A program made the translations under genes and the position numbers. Below are positions 13,501 to 25,277 of a stretch of DNA of 64,000 nucleotides, one piece after another. Source of the DNA: Lanius collurio (Eukaryota > Chordata > Aves > Passeriformes > Laniidae); the NCBI GenBank assembly GCA_020086605.1, contig JACBWW010000007.1:24698956-24762955 (forward strand), written 5' to 3'. Position 1 is the first letter of the stretch, and each line of letters starts with the position of its first letter. The notes beneath the pieces were generated by a model. That model worked only from the letters and a program-made list of their open reading frames with translations. It was not told where the DNA came from and searched no databases.

Positions 13501-15182
13501 AAGCAAATTTGATTTCTTTCAAATCTCTGAAAGCTCTTATGACATGAACTAATCAGGAGCAGCTTCCATTGCCAGGCAATGCTTTTGTAAAAGTGTGAGA
13601 AGAATCTCTTATCAAAATATTTTCAGATGTTGCTATCAATTCATTATCTCTTCTGTACAGATAGCACAACCAGGGTAATTTTGCAAACCTCTAAAATATT
13701 TTTTCTTAAGTTTAGGCCATGGTAAATTAAAGTTTCAGAACTTCACCCATTCCCTTTTAACTTGTCCCTTTTACTTGAAATAGCATTATGAGATAAGTAA
13801 TACATTTCAGTGTGGGAGAATGGTAATCATCTAGTATTCTTCCAGCATGTTTCTGTACTCCACAAGCTGCATTAAGCTTATTTAATATGAAATAATTTGA
13901 ATACAGTATATGTAAACACTTTAAAGTCCTAAATGTTTTATTTGCATTTAATATATAAATAATAAATGCTGTGTAGTATATGATTATGAGAAATTCTGTA
14001 GCATTAATTTAAATAAAAGCATGACACTTAATAAAAATGGTTTCAGTGTGAATATAGCATTTCAGAGAGATAGTATGTGGAGCAGAAGATTTTGGCTAAT
14101 TTTGTATACAAAAGGTTTAGCCTCATGGCAATTTTAGCTCCTTATTTTTGCCACTGCTGTCATCTTACTCATTTTTGGACCTCTACATTTTTGTCATTTC
14201 CCTTGTGGAAATTTTGCTTCTTGTCAGATCTGGAGGGAAGTTGATAGAAGGAAATAAACTAGCAAAAGCTAATAAAAAGTCAATCTTATGGAGAAAGCAA
14301 TAAATTTTATGTCAATTTTGCTCTGAGCCATTCCTTTGCATGGTCTGATGAAGCTGCAGAATAGTTTAGCATGGAAGAATCCTCTGAAGGTCAGGCTGTC
14401 CAGCCTCCTGCTCAGATCACAGCTAATGCCAGGTGAGGAGCAACATTGCTGCCACACTGAAATATCTGACTGATTTGAGAATAGGGTTGCAACAGAGTTG
14501 TCTTAAGCTGCCCTGCAACTGCACTTGAAGGTGCAAGTTGAAGTGACATTTGATGCCTTTAAAAGTCATACCTTTTTGATTCCTATTGATGTTTAATTCC
14601 TAAGGAATGAGGTACGTCAGTATTTTCATGGATTGGGTTTCTGTCATTCAAATTAAGACCAGAGAATGCCAAATAAAATTTGCTGAAAGGAAGTGTAGCC
14701 CTTCTCATGTGGACTTAAAGCAACACTGGTTCCACTAAAGTGTAGTTAGTTATTTGACTCTCAAGATGGAGGCGTCTGTTAGGTCAGCTGATTGTCATAC
14801 CCTTGTTTATAAGAGGTGCTACTGGTTGTGTTTATTTTGCTTTATTATTTTTATTGGTTGGCTTACTTACTCTTGCTATTGCCTGGGAGAGGATGATGGG
14901 GTCTGTCTGTGTTTCCACTTTGGTTTGCTCTCAATTTCACTCCAAGGACCTTGACCATCTGTACTTTGTGCATATTTGCTTGCTTCTGTACTCCAGTCTG
15001 GAACAAACTGAGCAAACAGTTGGGATCCCAGGCAAGAAATTAAAGGAATCACACCCAGACATCAAAGCCTGCAGCATTATTACTGCTTGGCTTGAAACCA
15101 CAGGTCAGTCTCCAGAGTGCACAGCAGAGCTGGGAGAGAACTACTAGTCTGAAGTCCTTCTAAATCTTGTTTATGTTAATAG

Positions 15183-15633
15183 GATGAGGTTGCTAGAGCA
15201 GTTGAAGTGACCAGGTGACCCACCTAGTGGATGAGGGAAACTCTGAGGATCTAGGCTACTTGGACTTCAGCAAAGCCTTTGATATTGTCTTCTGTGGCAT
15301 TCTCATGGAAAAGCTGGCAGCCCACATACTGGACATGTACTCTCTTGACCGGATTAAAAACTGGCCAAATGGCTGAGCCCAGAGAGTGATAGTGAATGGT
15401 ATCACACCCAGTTGGAGGCCAGTCACTAGTGGGTTCCTCAGAGTTCAGTACTGGAGCCAGTCCTGTTTATCATCTTTATTGATGCTCAGGATGAGGGGAT
15501 CAAGGGCACCCTCAATAAGTTCTCAGATGACACTAAGTGGATTTGGAGTGTTGATCTGCTGGAGGGTTGGAAGACACTGCAGAGGGATCTGGACAGGCTG
15601 GATCAATGGGCTGAGGCCAATGGTGTGAGGTTC
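15183..15633 (+). mobile_element. CR1 LINE fragment, reverse-transcriptase region (left part of an interrupted copy)
   Basis: CR1 is the dominant non-LTR retrotransposon of birds and reptiles. This fragment covers part of the reverse-transcriptase frame: the motif YLDFSKAFD reads at 15257-15283, followed by decayed stretches corresponding to NWLNG, the QRV strand, the SWRPVTSG turn and an LDRLDQW-like end. Stops and frameshifts show it is dead. The 5' portion of the element is missing, as is typical of 5'-truncated CR1 copies. The copy is broken after GAGGTTC at 15633 and resumes at 16116. Confidence 0.9.
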
Positions 15634-16115
15634 TATAGAGGAATACCCTCAGTGCAGGTAGCTCTGTGGGCAGCTGCAGTGTGAGTTGCAGATTGAGCTC
15701 TGTGGGGTGGGAGCTGGCGCTGCAGGCAGGAGGCCATGAACTGCCAACTCTTTGTAACAAAGGGCACAGGAACCTGTGGCCCAGCCAGGTGACTGGATAC
15801 TGAGAGACACAGCAGGAGCTGACAATCCCAGACTCCCTGTGCTTAGAGTGTAAGGGTATAATAGCCCGGGTTTTGTTTTGGAGTCCGTCCTTGGAAGTGT
15901 CCAGCTTGAGCTGTTACTTTGTTGTTGCACCATGATTAAATTATTCTAAGCATAGAGACCTATGAGACTGCTACTGGGAAACTAGGGGATGAGCTGGTAA
16001 GAAAGCCTGGTCTCACTGTGAGTGTGGGGTGTGTAGCTGTGAAAGGGCCTTGGTCCTGGCTTAGGTGGTGTGAAAGTGACAGAGTGACTCCTGGATGGTC
16101 AGACAGGGACTGTCG
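15634..16115. mobile_element. Unidentified ~480-bp insertion within the CR1, possibly an old solo LTR
   Basis: The CR1 text breaks cleanly at 15633 and resumes at 16116 with AACAAGCC, so this block was inserted later. It is GC-richer than its surroundings. LTR-like features on the + strand are a TATA-like ATAATAG near 15860, a TTTTGTTTTGGAGTCC stretch after it and a possible ATTAAA polyadenylation signal near 15935. I could not find a convincing TG...CA end pair or target-site duplication, so the LTR call is inference and the exact ends may be off by several bases. Confidence 0.5.
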
Positions 16116-16852
16116 AACAAGCCTAAATTGCTGCCTCCTGCACTTCCGTCTCACCACCCCCTGCAGCACTAAAGGCTTAGGGAGAGGGGTTGGAAAGCAG
16201 ACCAGTGGAAAAAGACCTGAGGGTGTTGGTTGACAGTAGGTTGAACGTGAGCCAGTGTGTACCCAGGTGGCCAAGAAGGCCAACAGCATCCTGGCCTGGA
16301 TCAGAAATAGTATGACCAACAGGACAAGGGAAGTGATTGTCCTCCTGTATTCAGCATTGGTGAGGGCACACCTCAAATTCAGTGTTCAGTTCTGGGCTCC
16401 TCACTTCAAGAAAGACAGTGGGGTGCTGAAGCATGTCCAGAGAAGGGCAACAGAGCTGGTGAAGGGTTGAATCATATGAGCTGAATCACATGAGGAGCTG
16501 CTGAGGGAGCCTGGAGGGAAGGAGACTGGGAAGATGCTATTGCTCTTCTCACCTACCTGAAAGATAGTTATAGCTTGAAGAGGGTTGGTCCCTTCTCCCC
16601 AGCAACAAGTGACAGAATGAGAGGACACAGCCCCAGGCAGCACTAGGGGACATTCAGGCTGGTCATCAGGAAGAATTTCTTCATGGAAAGGGCTGCTAAA
16701 CATTGGAGTAGACTGCCCAGGTGGAGTCACCATCCTTGGAGGCATTCAAGAAATGACTCTATGTGGCAGTTAGTGCTATGGTCTAGTTGACAAAGGTGGT
16801 AATCGGTCAAAGGTTGGACTTGAAGGTCTTTTCCAACCCAAAGGATTCTATG
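16116..16852 (+). mobile_element. CR1 LINE fragment, 3' end (right part of the interrupted copy)
   Basis: This continues the copy that begins at 15183. Recognisable CR1 landmarks are GGCCAAGAAGGCCAACAGCA near 16270, GTGTTCAGTTCTGGGC near 16383, GTCCAGAGAAGGGCAAC near 16436, and the 3' tail TGGACTTGAAGGTCTTTTCC ending in GGATTCTATG at 16843-16852. The tail is the short ATTCTATG-type terminus characteristic of CR1 in place of poly(A). No intact reading frame remains. Confidence 0.92.
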
Positions 16853-19800
16853 TCGCATCATATTTGGATACCTTGGGTGCCTTATTTTTTACTAGTGTTT
16901 TTGTATTTAGTAAAATATTATTCTAGACTTCTCCCAGTGCATCTGGCAAGCTTAATTCTTTTCTCTAAAGTAGGTTATCCTGCATGTAATATCAGCTCCA
17001 TGATTTTTGGCTTGTGAAATCATTATGTTTAGGTTGTCCTTGTTTGGCTTAGTAGCTGTGCTATTCCTGACACATGAAATTCTTAAATGTCAGCTTTTAC
17101 CCTATAGAGAAAATAGAGGTAACATGTTTCTGTCCTTTGATAACTAATGTAGCTCACAACAGCCTAAATTCTCAAAGCATACATGGTACAATATTTCTTT
17201 GCAATAAAATATCTTATGGTATTCTTCTATATGCAAATACTTACCTAAACTTCCTTTAGTAGTCTTCATCTTACTCTTTCAGTGCCTGCTGTGCTTAGAA
17301 GAGGAAACTCGGTTATGTTTTCTGAAAGTTCACCTCTGTGCCTGTTGCATGCCTCCTGTCTGGCCTCTGTGCTCCTCCTTGTACACCCAGTTGTCATAGC
17401 TGGCCAGCAATGTGGAATGGTACAACACAATCATTGATGAGATTAATGGCATATCAATCAAGCATCCTGCTTATTAAGGACCACTAATTTATACCAGATG
17501 CAACACTGAGGCTCACAGCCTGCTAATCAGTTTACTTCAAAATAAATAAGCACAGATCATCAGATCATTCAGCATTTTTAAAAATTATTTTCTTTTATCG
17601 TGTCTAGCCTACCCCAGCCTTCTTGTACATGTGTTTTATAAGTGTTTGCTCTGTTGGAAGGTTCTGAAAACTATCAACAGATATAAGTAAAACAAAATGA
17701 AAGCCTTGATTGTTGTTACTGTGTTGTTCATCTTTCTGGGTTTTGAAAAGGCTGCTGTTTTACCTAAAAACTACCATAGTACATAGGGCCATAATGAAAG
17801 TTTGAAGTCACAAGAGCCACCTTATGCCCTGTAGCTATGATGTTGTATAGCAATTTATTGAGTGCATTGCATTCTTTCGTCTCTAAGTACAGAAACAATG
17901 TTGACTGGATTCACAGGGGATTTACGTGGTACGAAAATATGAGCAGCCCAGATGCTGCTGCTTTGTTCATGAGGGCACTTGCCCCTTGTTCAAGGTGCCT
18001 TTACTTGGGGTGAGGGCTGTGAGTGGAGGCAGCCCGTGCGCCAGTTTGGTGCCTCCAGCCAAAGGCTGACTGCCACACACATCTTCGGGCATCTCTGCTC
18101 CCAGGTGAGATGCCAAGGGGAAAAAAGGCAGAGGAATCACACTCTCTGGCCCACTTATTCCCGAGTCCCTAAAAGGGACATCCAATGAGATTGAATGGCA
18201 GGCAGTTTAACAGTGATAAAAATAGTACAACCTATATAATTAGCAAATAAAACTCTCAGCTACAGGTTACAGTAAAGCCTAAAATGCTTCATAGGATTCA
18301 AATGTACATTTGAAAAAGTACATTTGTAATAAGACTTTCACTATTAAATTACATAGGATTAAAAAAAAATTAGAGCAGATATAAAATCTTATGTTTCAGA
18401 CAAGCGGGTGAGTCAGCTGCTGACTGCCTAGGGCTAGGACGAAACTTCCTGTATTAATCAGGTTATTCTATAATTACAAGGTTTCTTGCACCTTCCTCTG
18501 AAGCGAGTGTACTGAGTGCTGTCAGAGAAAGAATACTGGACCAGGAGGACAACAGGTCTGATTGGTATGGCAATTCTTGATTTTTTTCTATCTCTTTTAT
18601 GTTTTTTTTTCTTTTTTTTTTTAAATTCCCTTGTCACTAATACAGACAGTTGATATGAATAGTGCGCTGTTAGAGTTCTACGCTGCTTCTTTCTGCATAC
18701 AAATTTGCTTTCTGTTGCTAAGGGTTTGACCTACTCAAGGACAGGATCATATGGTGGAAGGGGGAGTGGGTCTAGAAGACATGAGCAGCAGTGATACACA
18801 AATGCAAGTGACTGTTTAAAGCAAACCTGAATAATTAGAAAGGAGAAACAAGAAAATTATACAGCAACCTGTTTATGTGAGTGGTTTGCCTAGAGATTAC
18901 TCGGGTATGGTGACAAAGAAAGTATTGCTAAATCAGCTCCTGAAAAGAGAGGATGATTTAAAAATTGTCCTTCCTTCACAAAGATGTTGCTCTATCCGTA
19001 AAAATGGCAGTCATAAATATGACAGACAAAATGATGTTAATACTGGCTGGGATAAGTTGTTGTTATAATGGAGGGAATGACAGCAAGGAGATGACAGTTT
19101 GTGGAGTTTTTTTATTTTAACTAGAGCATGGAAAAATGGAGAGTTCATTGCATTGTAAAGCAGCTGCACCTAACCTGGTTAGTGTGCTGTAACTCAGGAG
19201 CTAGTCACAGCAGCGTGGCTCCCTCCCTCTCTTGTGGCTTGCAGTTCTTGAGTCCTCTTGGCACACACACAGAACCCTCACTGGCTGAACCAAGACTATT
19301 TTTCACACTGCAAAGGTGAGGGGGCTATACAATAAGGTGTGAATGTGGGTGAGATTCCTCAGAAGAGAAGAAGGTTTTGCTCAGTCATTTGCCTTGGGTT
19401 GCTTGGCTGTGATTACACCTAAGTGGAGTACAGGGAATCACACTGTGGGCCTCTGCTACAGCAAATTCGATGTTTCCGGGCTAGTCCTCTGTGTTTTCTC
19501 CAAACGCAAACTGGATGGGGACACCATGAAATTCAGAGAAGTATTGCATCCTGAACACTGTTACTATTGTGTGTTTGAAGGTGGATTAGGAAGGAATAAA
19601 ACTTCTGGAGCAGAACCTGTATAGGGAAAAAATCAAGGTACCTCAACCCAAGATAAGTGCATTAACACAGGGAGGTGCAAAGATTAAATCCTCACTGTTG
19701 TTGGAGTTCACAGTGTTCTAGGTAGGTGTTTCATTTGGAATACCAGCATCTCATCCATTAGTTGCAGCATGTAAATGCTTTTTTAGAAGCATTGCTTTGG

Positions 19801-21739
19801 TACACTAAGATACCCTTCCTGGGAGTGTAAAACAAATTAATTCTTGTAAACAGTTTGTGTAAGAATGATAGCCCCAGATGGAGTCTGCTTTTTCAAGCAT
19901 CTCTCTTGTAAAACAGTGTGGTTGCTACAGGACTGAGATTAAAAGTGTCAAGTTCTGGTTCTGAAAAGCCATGCAAGTGGTCGGAAGAGTGGTAGTGGTT
20001 TTTAAGAAGCTAAGTCTTATCTTGGGTCACATGCTGGAATCTCACATGGTGCAAACACAGAGACTCTGCATATGAAATAAAACCAGGCTGCGTAAAAGTA
20101 AAAAGGAGAATACAGCCCTAGAAACACCAAAAAGATGTTTTCTGGAGCCTGTACGCTGGGGCCTTGGTGGCCATGAGCTTGAAAAATTAAAAAAGACAAA
20201 GCTGTCTGATACTTGGTGATGGAACTGAGGCCTTTCACAGCAGTCTAAGTGAAAACTTCCCCCAGAATTTCAGTTACAACATGAAGAAAAAAATGTGCAG
20301 GAGCTGGGTTATAGAGCTAAAAAAAAACAAAACAAACTATGAGAGTTAGCACAGTATATTGCTGCTGTTTAAATTGCATACTTCAAGTTCATCAGTTCAT
20401 CATGGTGTATGTACAGAATTTAAAGCGAGTTATTTAATGTGCTATGCTGTGCCAGGAAATACCATATTGATGATACCTTTCCAGCAGACACTCATATACT
20501 TAAGAACTGCATGCTGAGGTATATGGAAGTCAGCACTTAAGAAGCCTAATTTATGCTGTTTGATTAATTTCTCTCATATTATTATATATTTACAGTTTTC
20601 TGTAAAGAAAATCAAGTATAAGCCTCCTGTGAAAGGTTCTTGTCTGTATTGATATTGCAGAAAAGGATGATAATTCGTTTTAGAAAGACAAGATGATATT
20701 GCCAAAAGCTTACTGAATTTTAATTCTCATTTAGTTTAAAATTGCTCTTCTTACAACAAAATGCTGCCTAATTATACTCAAAATTCTCAGCTCCCAAATC
20801 TAATTCTTAGAATCCTCATATTTGTATGTTGTCACATACGTAAAAGATTCAGGTAAAGAAATCGTTCAACTGAACTTAAATTAATCTAGTCACTGACAAC
20901 ATTATGACTCACTGCAATGTTTTGAAAGCCATTTGTCTGAAGTTTGCTGGACCCTGGACCGTTCCACAGAATAACTTCAATTTAAAATAAACCAATCAAA
21001 CTGTGTCACTGTGCAATTAAATATCTCCATGGTAACAAGGATTAAGCTCATAAGGTAAAGACCTGCTGACAGTGCAGAGATTATTTCAAATTTCTGGCTC
21101 TTCCAGCAGTAGACAAATGAATTTACATTTTCTGTAGTGAACACTGGGAGACATAAAATGAAAGCGATTGAGCTACTTCTGTGGCATCTTGGGACTTCAG
21201 ACAGTATTTTCCTGACAGGGGAAGTAATTAGCTGGAATTACAAGTAGGAATTTAGCAGACAGATACAAATAAGCATTTGCTCGTGGGATTTATTTAGTGT
21301 TTCATAATTAAAACCTGGAGAGGCATATTATTTAGGATATAAGTAGCATGGAAAAATCTTACTATAGTTTAAAAAATTTAACAGCATAATAACACCATTT
21401 TTCTTTTAATTTTTAAATGATCTTTGGTTCACTTAGAAGAGAAGGTTATTTGCAGCTCTGCAATCAGGTAATACTTTTAATGTGAAATATATTCTTAAGT
21501 TGTAGTGCAGAGAGACACACTGATATTCAGCGAAGACATAGGATGATGCTATAATCAATCCTAACATATTTCTGATTCTCTCTGACTCTATTCCTATTTT
21601 TTTTTCATGTGTATTTATGAAAAGAACTGGAAATGCATATCTGCTCGCATGTGTAGTTTTCAGCTTTCAGTGATGTTGCTTAGGGTTAGGGTTTTTTTTT
21701 TTTTTCTTTTCTCACATTGGCTTTTGGTTTGGTTCCTAG

Positions 21740-22150
21740 GAACATAGAATGGTTTGAAGGGACCTTAAAGATCACTCAGTTCCAAGCCACCTGCCACACA
21801 CAGGAACACCTTTCACCATGTTGCTCAATGTCCCATCCAGCCTGGCATTGAAAACTTCCAGCAGTGTGGCCTCCACAACTTCTTTGGGCAACCTGTGCCT
21901 TCCAGTGCCTCACCACCCTCAGAGAATTTCTTCATAATACCTAATTTAAATCTAGCCTCCTTCAGATTAAAACCACTGCTCCTTGTCCTGTCATTGAATG
22001 CCCTTGTAAAACATCTTTCTCCAGCTCTCCTGTAGACCCCCTTTAGGTACTTGAAGGCTCCCTATGATCCTATGGTCTCCCTAGAGCCTTCTCTTCTCCA
22101 GACTGAACAATCCCATGTCTCCTAGCCTGTCTTGATAGGACACTTGCTTT
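21740..22150 (-). mobile_element. CR1 LINE 3'-end fragment, minus strand
   Basis: Read on the minus strand this is a 5'-truncated CR1 3' end. On the + strand it begins with the reversed tail (ACATAGAATGGTTTGAAGGG), continues through the reversed GGCATTGAAAACTTCCAGC and TTCTTCATAATACCTAAT segments, and ends in CTCTTCTCCAGACTGAACAA plus the AGCCTGTCTTGATAGGA motif. Drift from the consensus suggests an old copy. A T run and two TTAGGG units (21680-21705) abut it on the left. Confidence 0.9.
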
Positions 22151-24273
22151 TCTGTCAAGCTGTGGGAAGTGGAAGGGAGCTGCCCCCAACATGCAAACAA
22201 TTCATCCTGTGGCTCTTCATCAAATATTAGGAAGATATAAACTCTGCAGTGCTTCTGTATTCTGAATAGTCTTTTAGTATTTTGAGCTCACAGTATCTTG
22301 AGAAGTGTATGCTTCCCACCACTAGTGCTTACTAGTTTGAGGTTGGTCTTAGAATCATGCTGTTCTCATTCTTTGCAGTAGGATGGACTTCCCACCCTTG
22401 CACAACAGATAAGACACTTGGAAAACATTTAACGAGACCAGGTTGTAGACGGACACACAACTGCACCTCTTCAGTCAGAGTTAATTTGCCTAACCTGTCA
22501 AGCTACATTTTGTTACCTGCTTTTGATCATGGGAGTCCATACAGTCTTGGATGTCTTTGGTTCCCTGTTCATTTCAAGCATAAGCTTAGGTCTCTGTGTG
22601 TAGAGACAGGTTTTTTAGCTGTGCTCTTATGAAGAGACATTGCTTCAATTGTCCTCGTTGTCTGACACTCAGTTTTGTTAGCTTTATGTTAGAATGTCCA
22701 TCCTTGCACATAGAGGTACATTTTTTTTTTTTTTTTACTTTGCATCTTGGGATGAAAAACATTTGTTAATAATTCATAATAAATACAGCATATATATCTA
22801 AAAGTCATTGTAACTGGCACATTCCTAAAGGAAGAGATGAATACTGAGCACATTTTGTAGGAATGAGTGTAGACTGACTTTATGGTGGCACTCTTTAGCC
22901 ATTCATAAAACACAGAAACCCTAGCTCCTGGCATAAACATCCAGCAACTGTAGAAGAAGTACTGTAATATTGATGAAACTTAAGGTAAAAACAGAAAGTC
23001 AGAGGTGTATGTAGGAGGTATCTTAAGAAACAACTTCAAAGATAGAGATGGTTTCTGAGGAGTGCTCTATTAGATAATGCAGTTCCTGGGCTCGATCAGG
23101 TGGGAGCAACAGTTTTACCTGTGGTCTAAAGAGATATTTCATTTTTCTGTTCCTTCCTGTAATCCCTTCTGTGCAGTGTTTTCTTCTGGTGCTGTGTTTA
23201 TGGGTTTTGTTTAATCCAGTCAGTGCCTTGAGCTGGACAGAAGAGACTTGGCAAAAAATCCATACCGATAAAAAACATTTTGGGTTGGACCATGAGGGAC
23301 TGATTCTGGCAGCTCATAGTAATGACACTTACAGGTTTTGTTGCATGATTCCTTTTTCCAACATCCAATGAAGAATGCAGTTCTGCCATTGTAACGGTGT
23401 CCTATGGAAGTATGAGCTAATGATCTATCTCTGAGAAGGAATCTGTAAGAGCATAGCATTGGTGCTGCACACTGACATGTTACAACTTTCCAAACCAGGA
23501 ATCTTTTAAATCAAAATGTACATATAAAAAAATAGGGGCTTAATTGCCTTTGAACAGGACAAAATTTGGCTAGCTTTTGAAAAATACTTAGTTCCCCAGA
23601 TTGTTCCACTGTGACTAGCTAGAAGTTTCTAAAAGGCTTTGAACAGTGCCTGGTCAGAGGAATCCCAACACCAGTATCCTCAAGCTCCTCTTGAGAGAGT
23701 CCTGTTAGTTTCCCTGACTAGAATTAATCAATGCAAGTGCAAGCTAATGGGCAGATCATAGAAACAGCTGCTTTCATGGCATGAGCCTTCAGGAGCACTG
23801 TTTCTGAAGGAGGAACCCTATCACCTGAACATAATTTGTAATAGCTGCACAGCTGGTTTCTCAGCCCTGCCTCTGTGACTTGCATAGGTAATTGAGCCCT
23901 GCGCCGAAAGCCTGGGCACCGTAAGGGAGAGGGACAGGACAGGGCTTTGTGCGGAGCTGCTTGGAGGGGGAAGTTTACTTGGATGGCTTGATTTTTTCCC
24001 ATAAGCTGCTTTTCCAGCTAGCTGTACTCAGAGTGAGCAGGCCTATCTGGGATAGCCTTAGAAAGAAAGGATGTCATGACTGCCCATGCTCAAGATTTGG
24101 CAGTTGAAAACAGTTAGCCAGGCAGCAGTTAGCTTAATGGTGCTAGTATTTGACTTTGAGCTCAAATTTAAAGAATTGATCAGCTAAACTTCCAGAGAAA
24201 TTTGCTCAAAAAATGTTGGGTTTTGGTCACAGGAGTTCTTTTTTTGTTATTGTTCTGTGGGGTTTGGTTTTGG

Positions 24274-24308
24274 TTTTGTTTGTTTGTTTGTTTGTTTGTT
24301 TTTGTTTT
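24274..24308 (+). repeat. (TTTG)n microsatellite
   Basis: About seven TTTG units, followed by T-rich sequence to about 24357. It produces valine/phenylalanine/leucine-rich open frames that mimic a membrane protein but are repeat artefacts. Confidence 0.95.
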
Positions 24309-25252
24309 GGAGTTTTATTTGGCTGGTTTGATTTTTTTATTTTTTTATTTTTTTTTAATACTACAGGAGCACAGGAAGTCTACCACATAAAATTGGGATG
24401 CTCATACTAGGTGGTTAGATTTTAATTAGCAGATGCTAGAAAGATACTGACTTTATTCTCATATACATTGCAAAGCTAAAGCATGAAAAGATTAAGTGAA
24501 TTTTCTAAGGAGGGATTTACTATCACCCTCTCCTCCCCAGATCTCTGTCAAAGCTTGAGAACTGAATGTGAATTTTTTCATAACCACCATGCAGTGACAA
24601 ATTAAAAAGCTAAGTGATCCACATGTTACCAGACTAGAATATTGTGCCATGTTTGGAAGTAATAATGATGTTTTAATGTAAATATTAATGATAGAAAAGT
24701 GATTTTCTGTCAAGCATTTGGGCTAGATTTTCATAGAATACAAATGCTAAATGCTTTTGCTACATGGAAGGGTAAAACTTACATGTTTGCACTGACCAAT
24801 CAGTGTCTTGGTCCCTAATGAGCTTTTAAGTTCCTTGGATTGTCTGATGTTCTTAGGCCATCATAAAGGCTGGCATGGACTATCTGAAAATTTATTTGGC
24901 TTCTCCAGCAGCTTTTACAACTCAGACTGAGCTTTCTGCTGCAACAGCTGAGCTGCTGCTGGCATCTGACTTTGCTACTTTAAAATTATTTTGGGACAGA
25001 TTTTCAAGACAGCACTTGCAAGTGGTCTGTTGGTGGCATTATAGAAAGGGTACTGCTTTCAATGAATCTGAAAAGCATTGTTTTTACTGGAGAGCTAAAT
25101 GTGAATATCTTTGAGAGTAAGGGGGATTCTCAAGAAAAAAAAAAATATGTAGGGAGAGGAGAGAAAGGCAGCAGAAGCCAGGAGTGGTTTATTCTGGCAC
25201 CAGTTTCAAGATCCAGCATGATGGTGTAGAGAAATGTGTATGAGGGACGTGT

Positions 25253-25277
25253 GTGTGTATATACACACATACATACA
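25253..25277 (+). repeat. GT/AC dinucleotide palindrome
   Basis: GTGTGTATATACACAC (25253-25268) is a perfect 16-bp palindrome, followed by ATACATACAT. It is an inverted arrangement of dinucleotide repeats. Confidence 0.95.

Noticed and set aside
18165..18179. GTCCCT-AAA-AGGGAC hairpin as a terminator-like element
   Set aside because: A single short palindrome in eukaryotic intron DNA, with no T-run context. Chance is sufficient.
24202..24410. Hydrophobic open frames resembling a membrane protein
   Set aside because: They are translations of the TTTG microsatellite and T-rich sequence.
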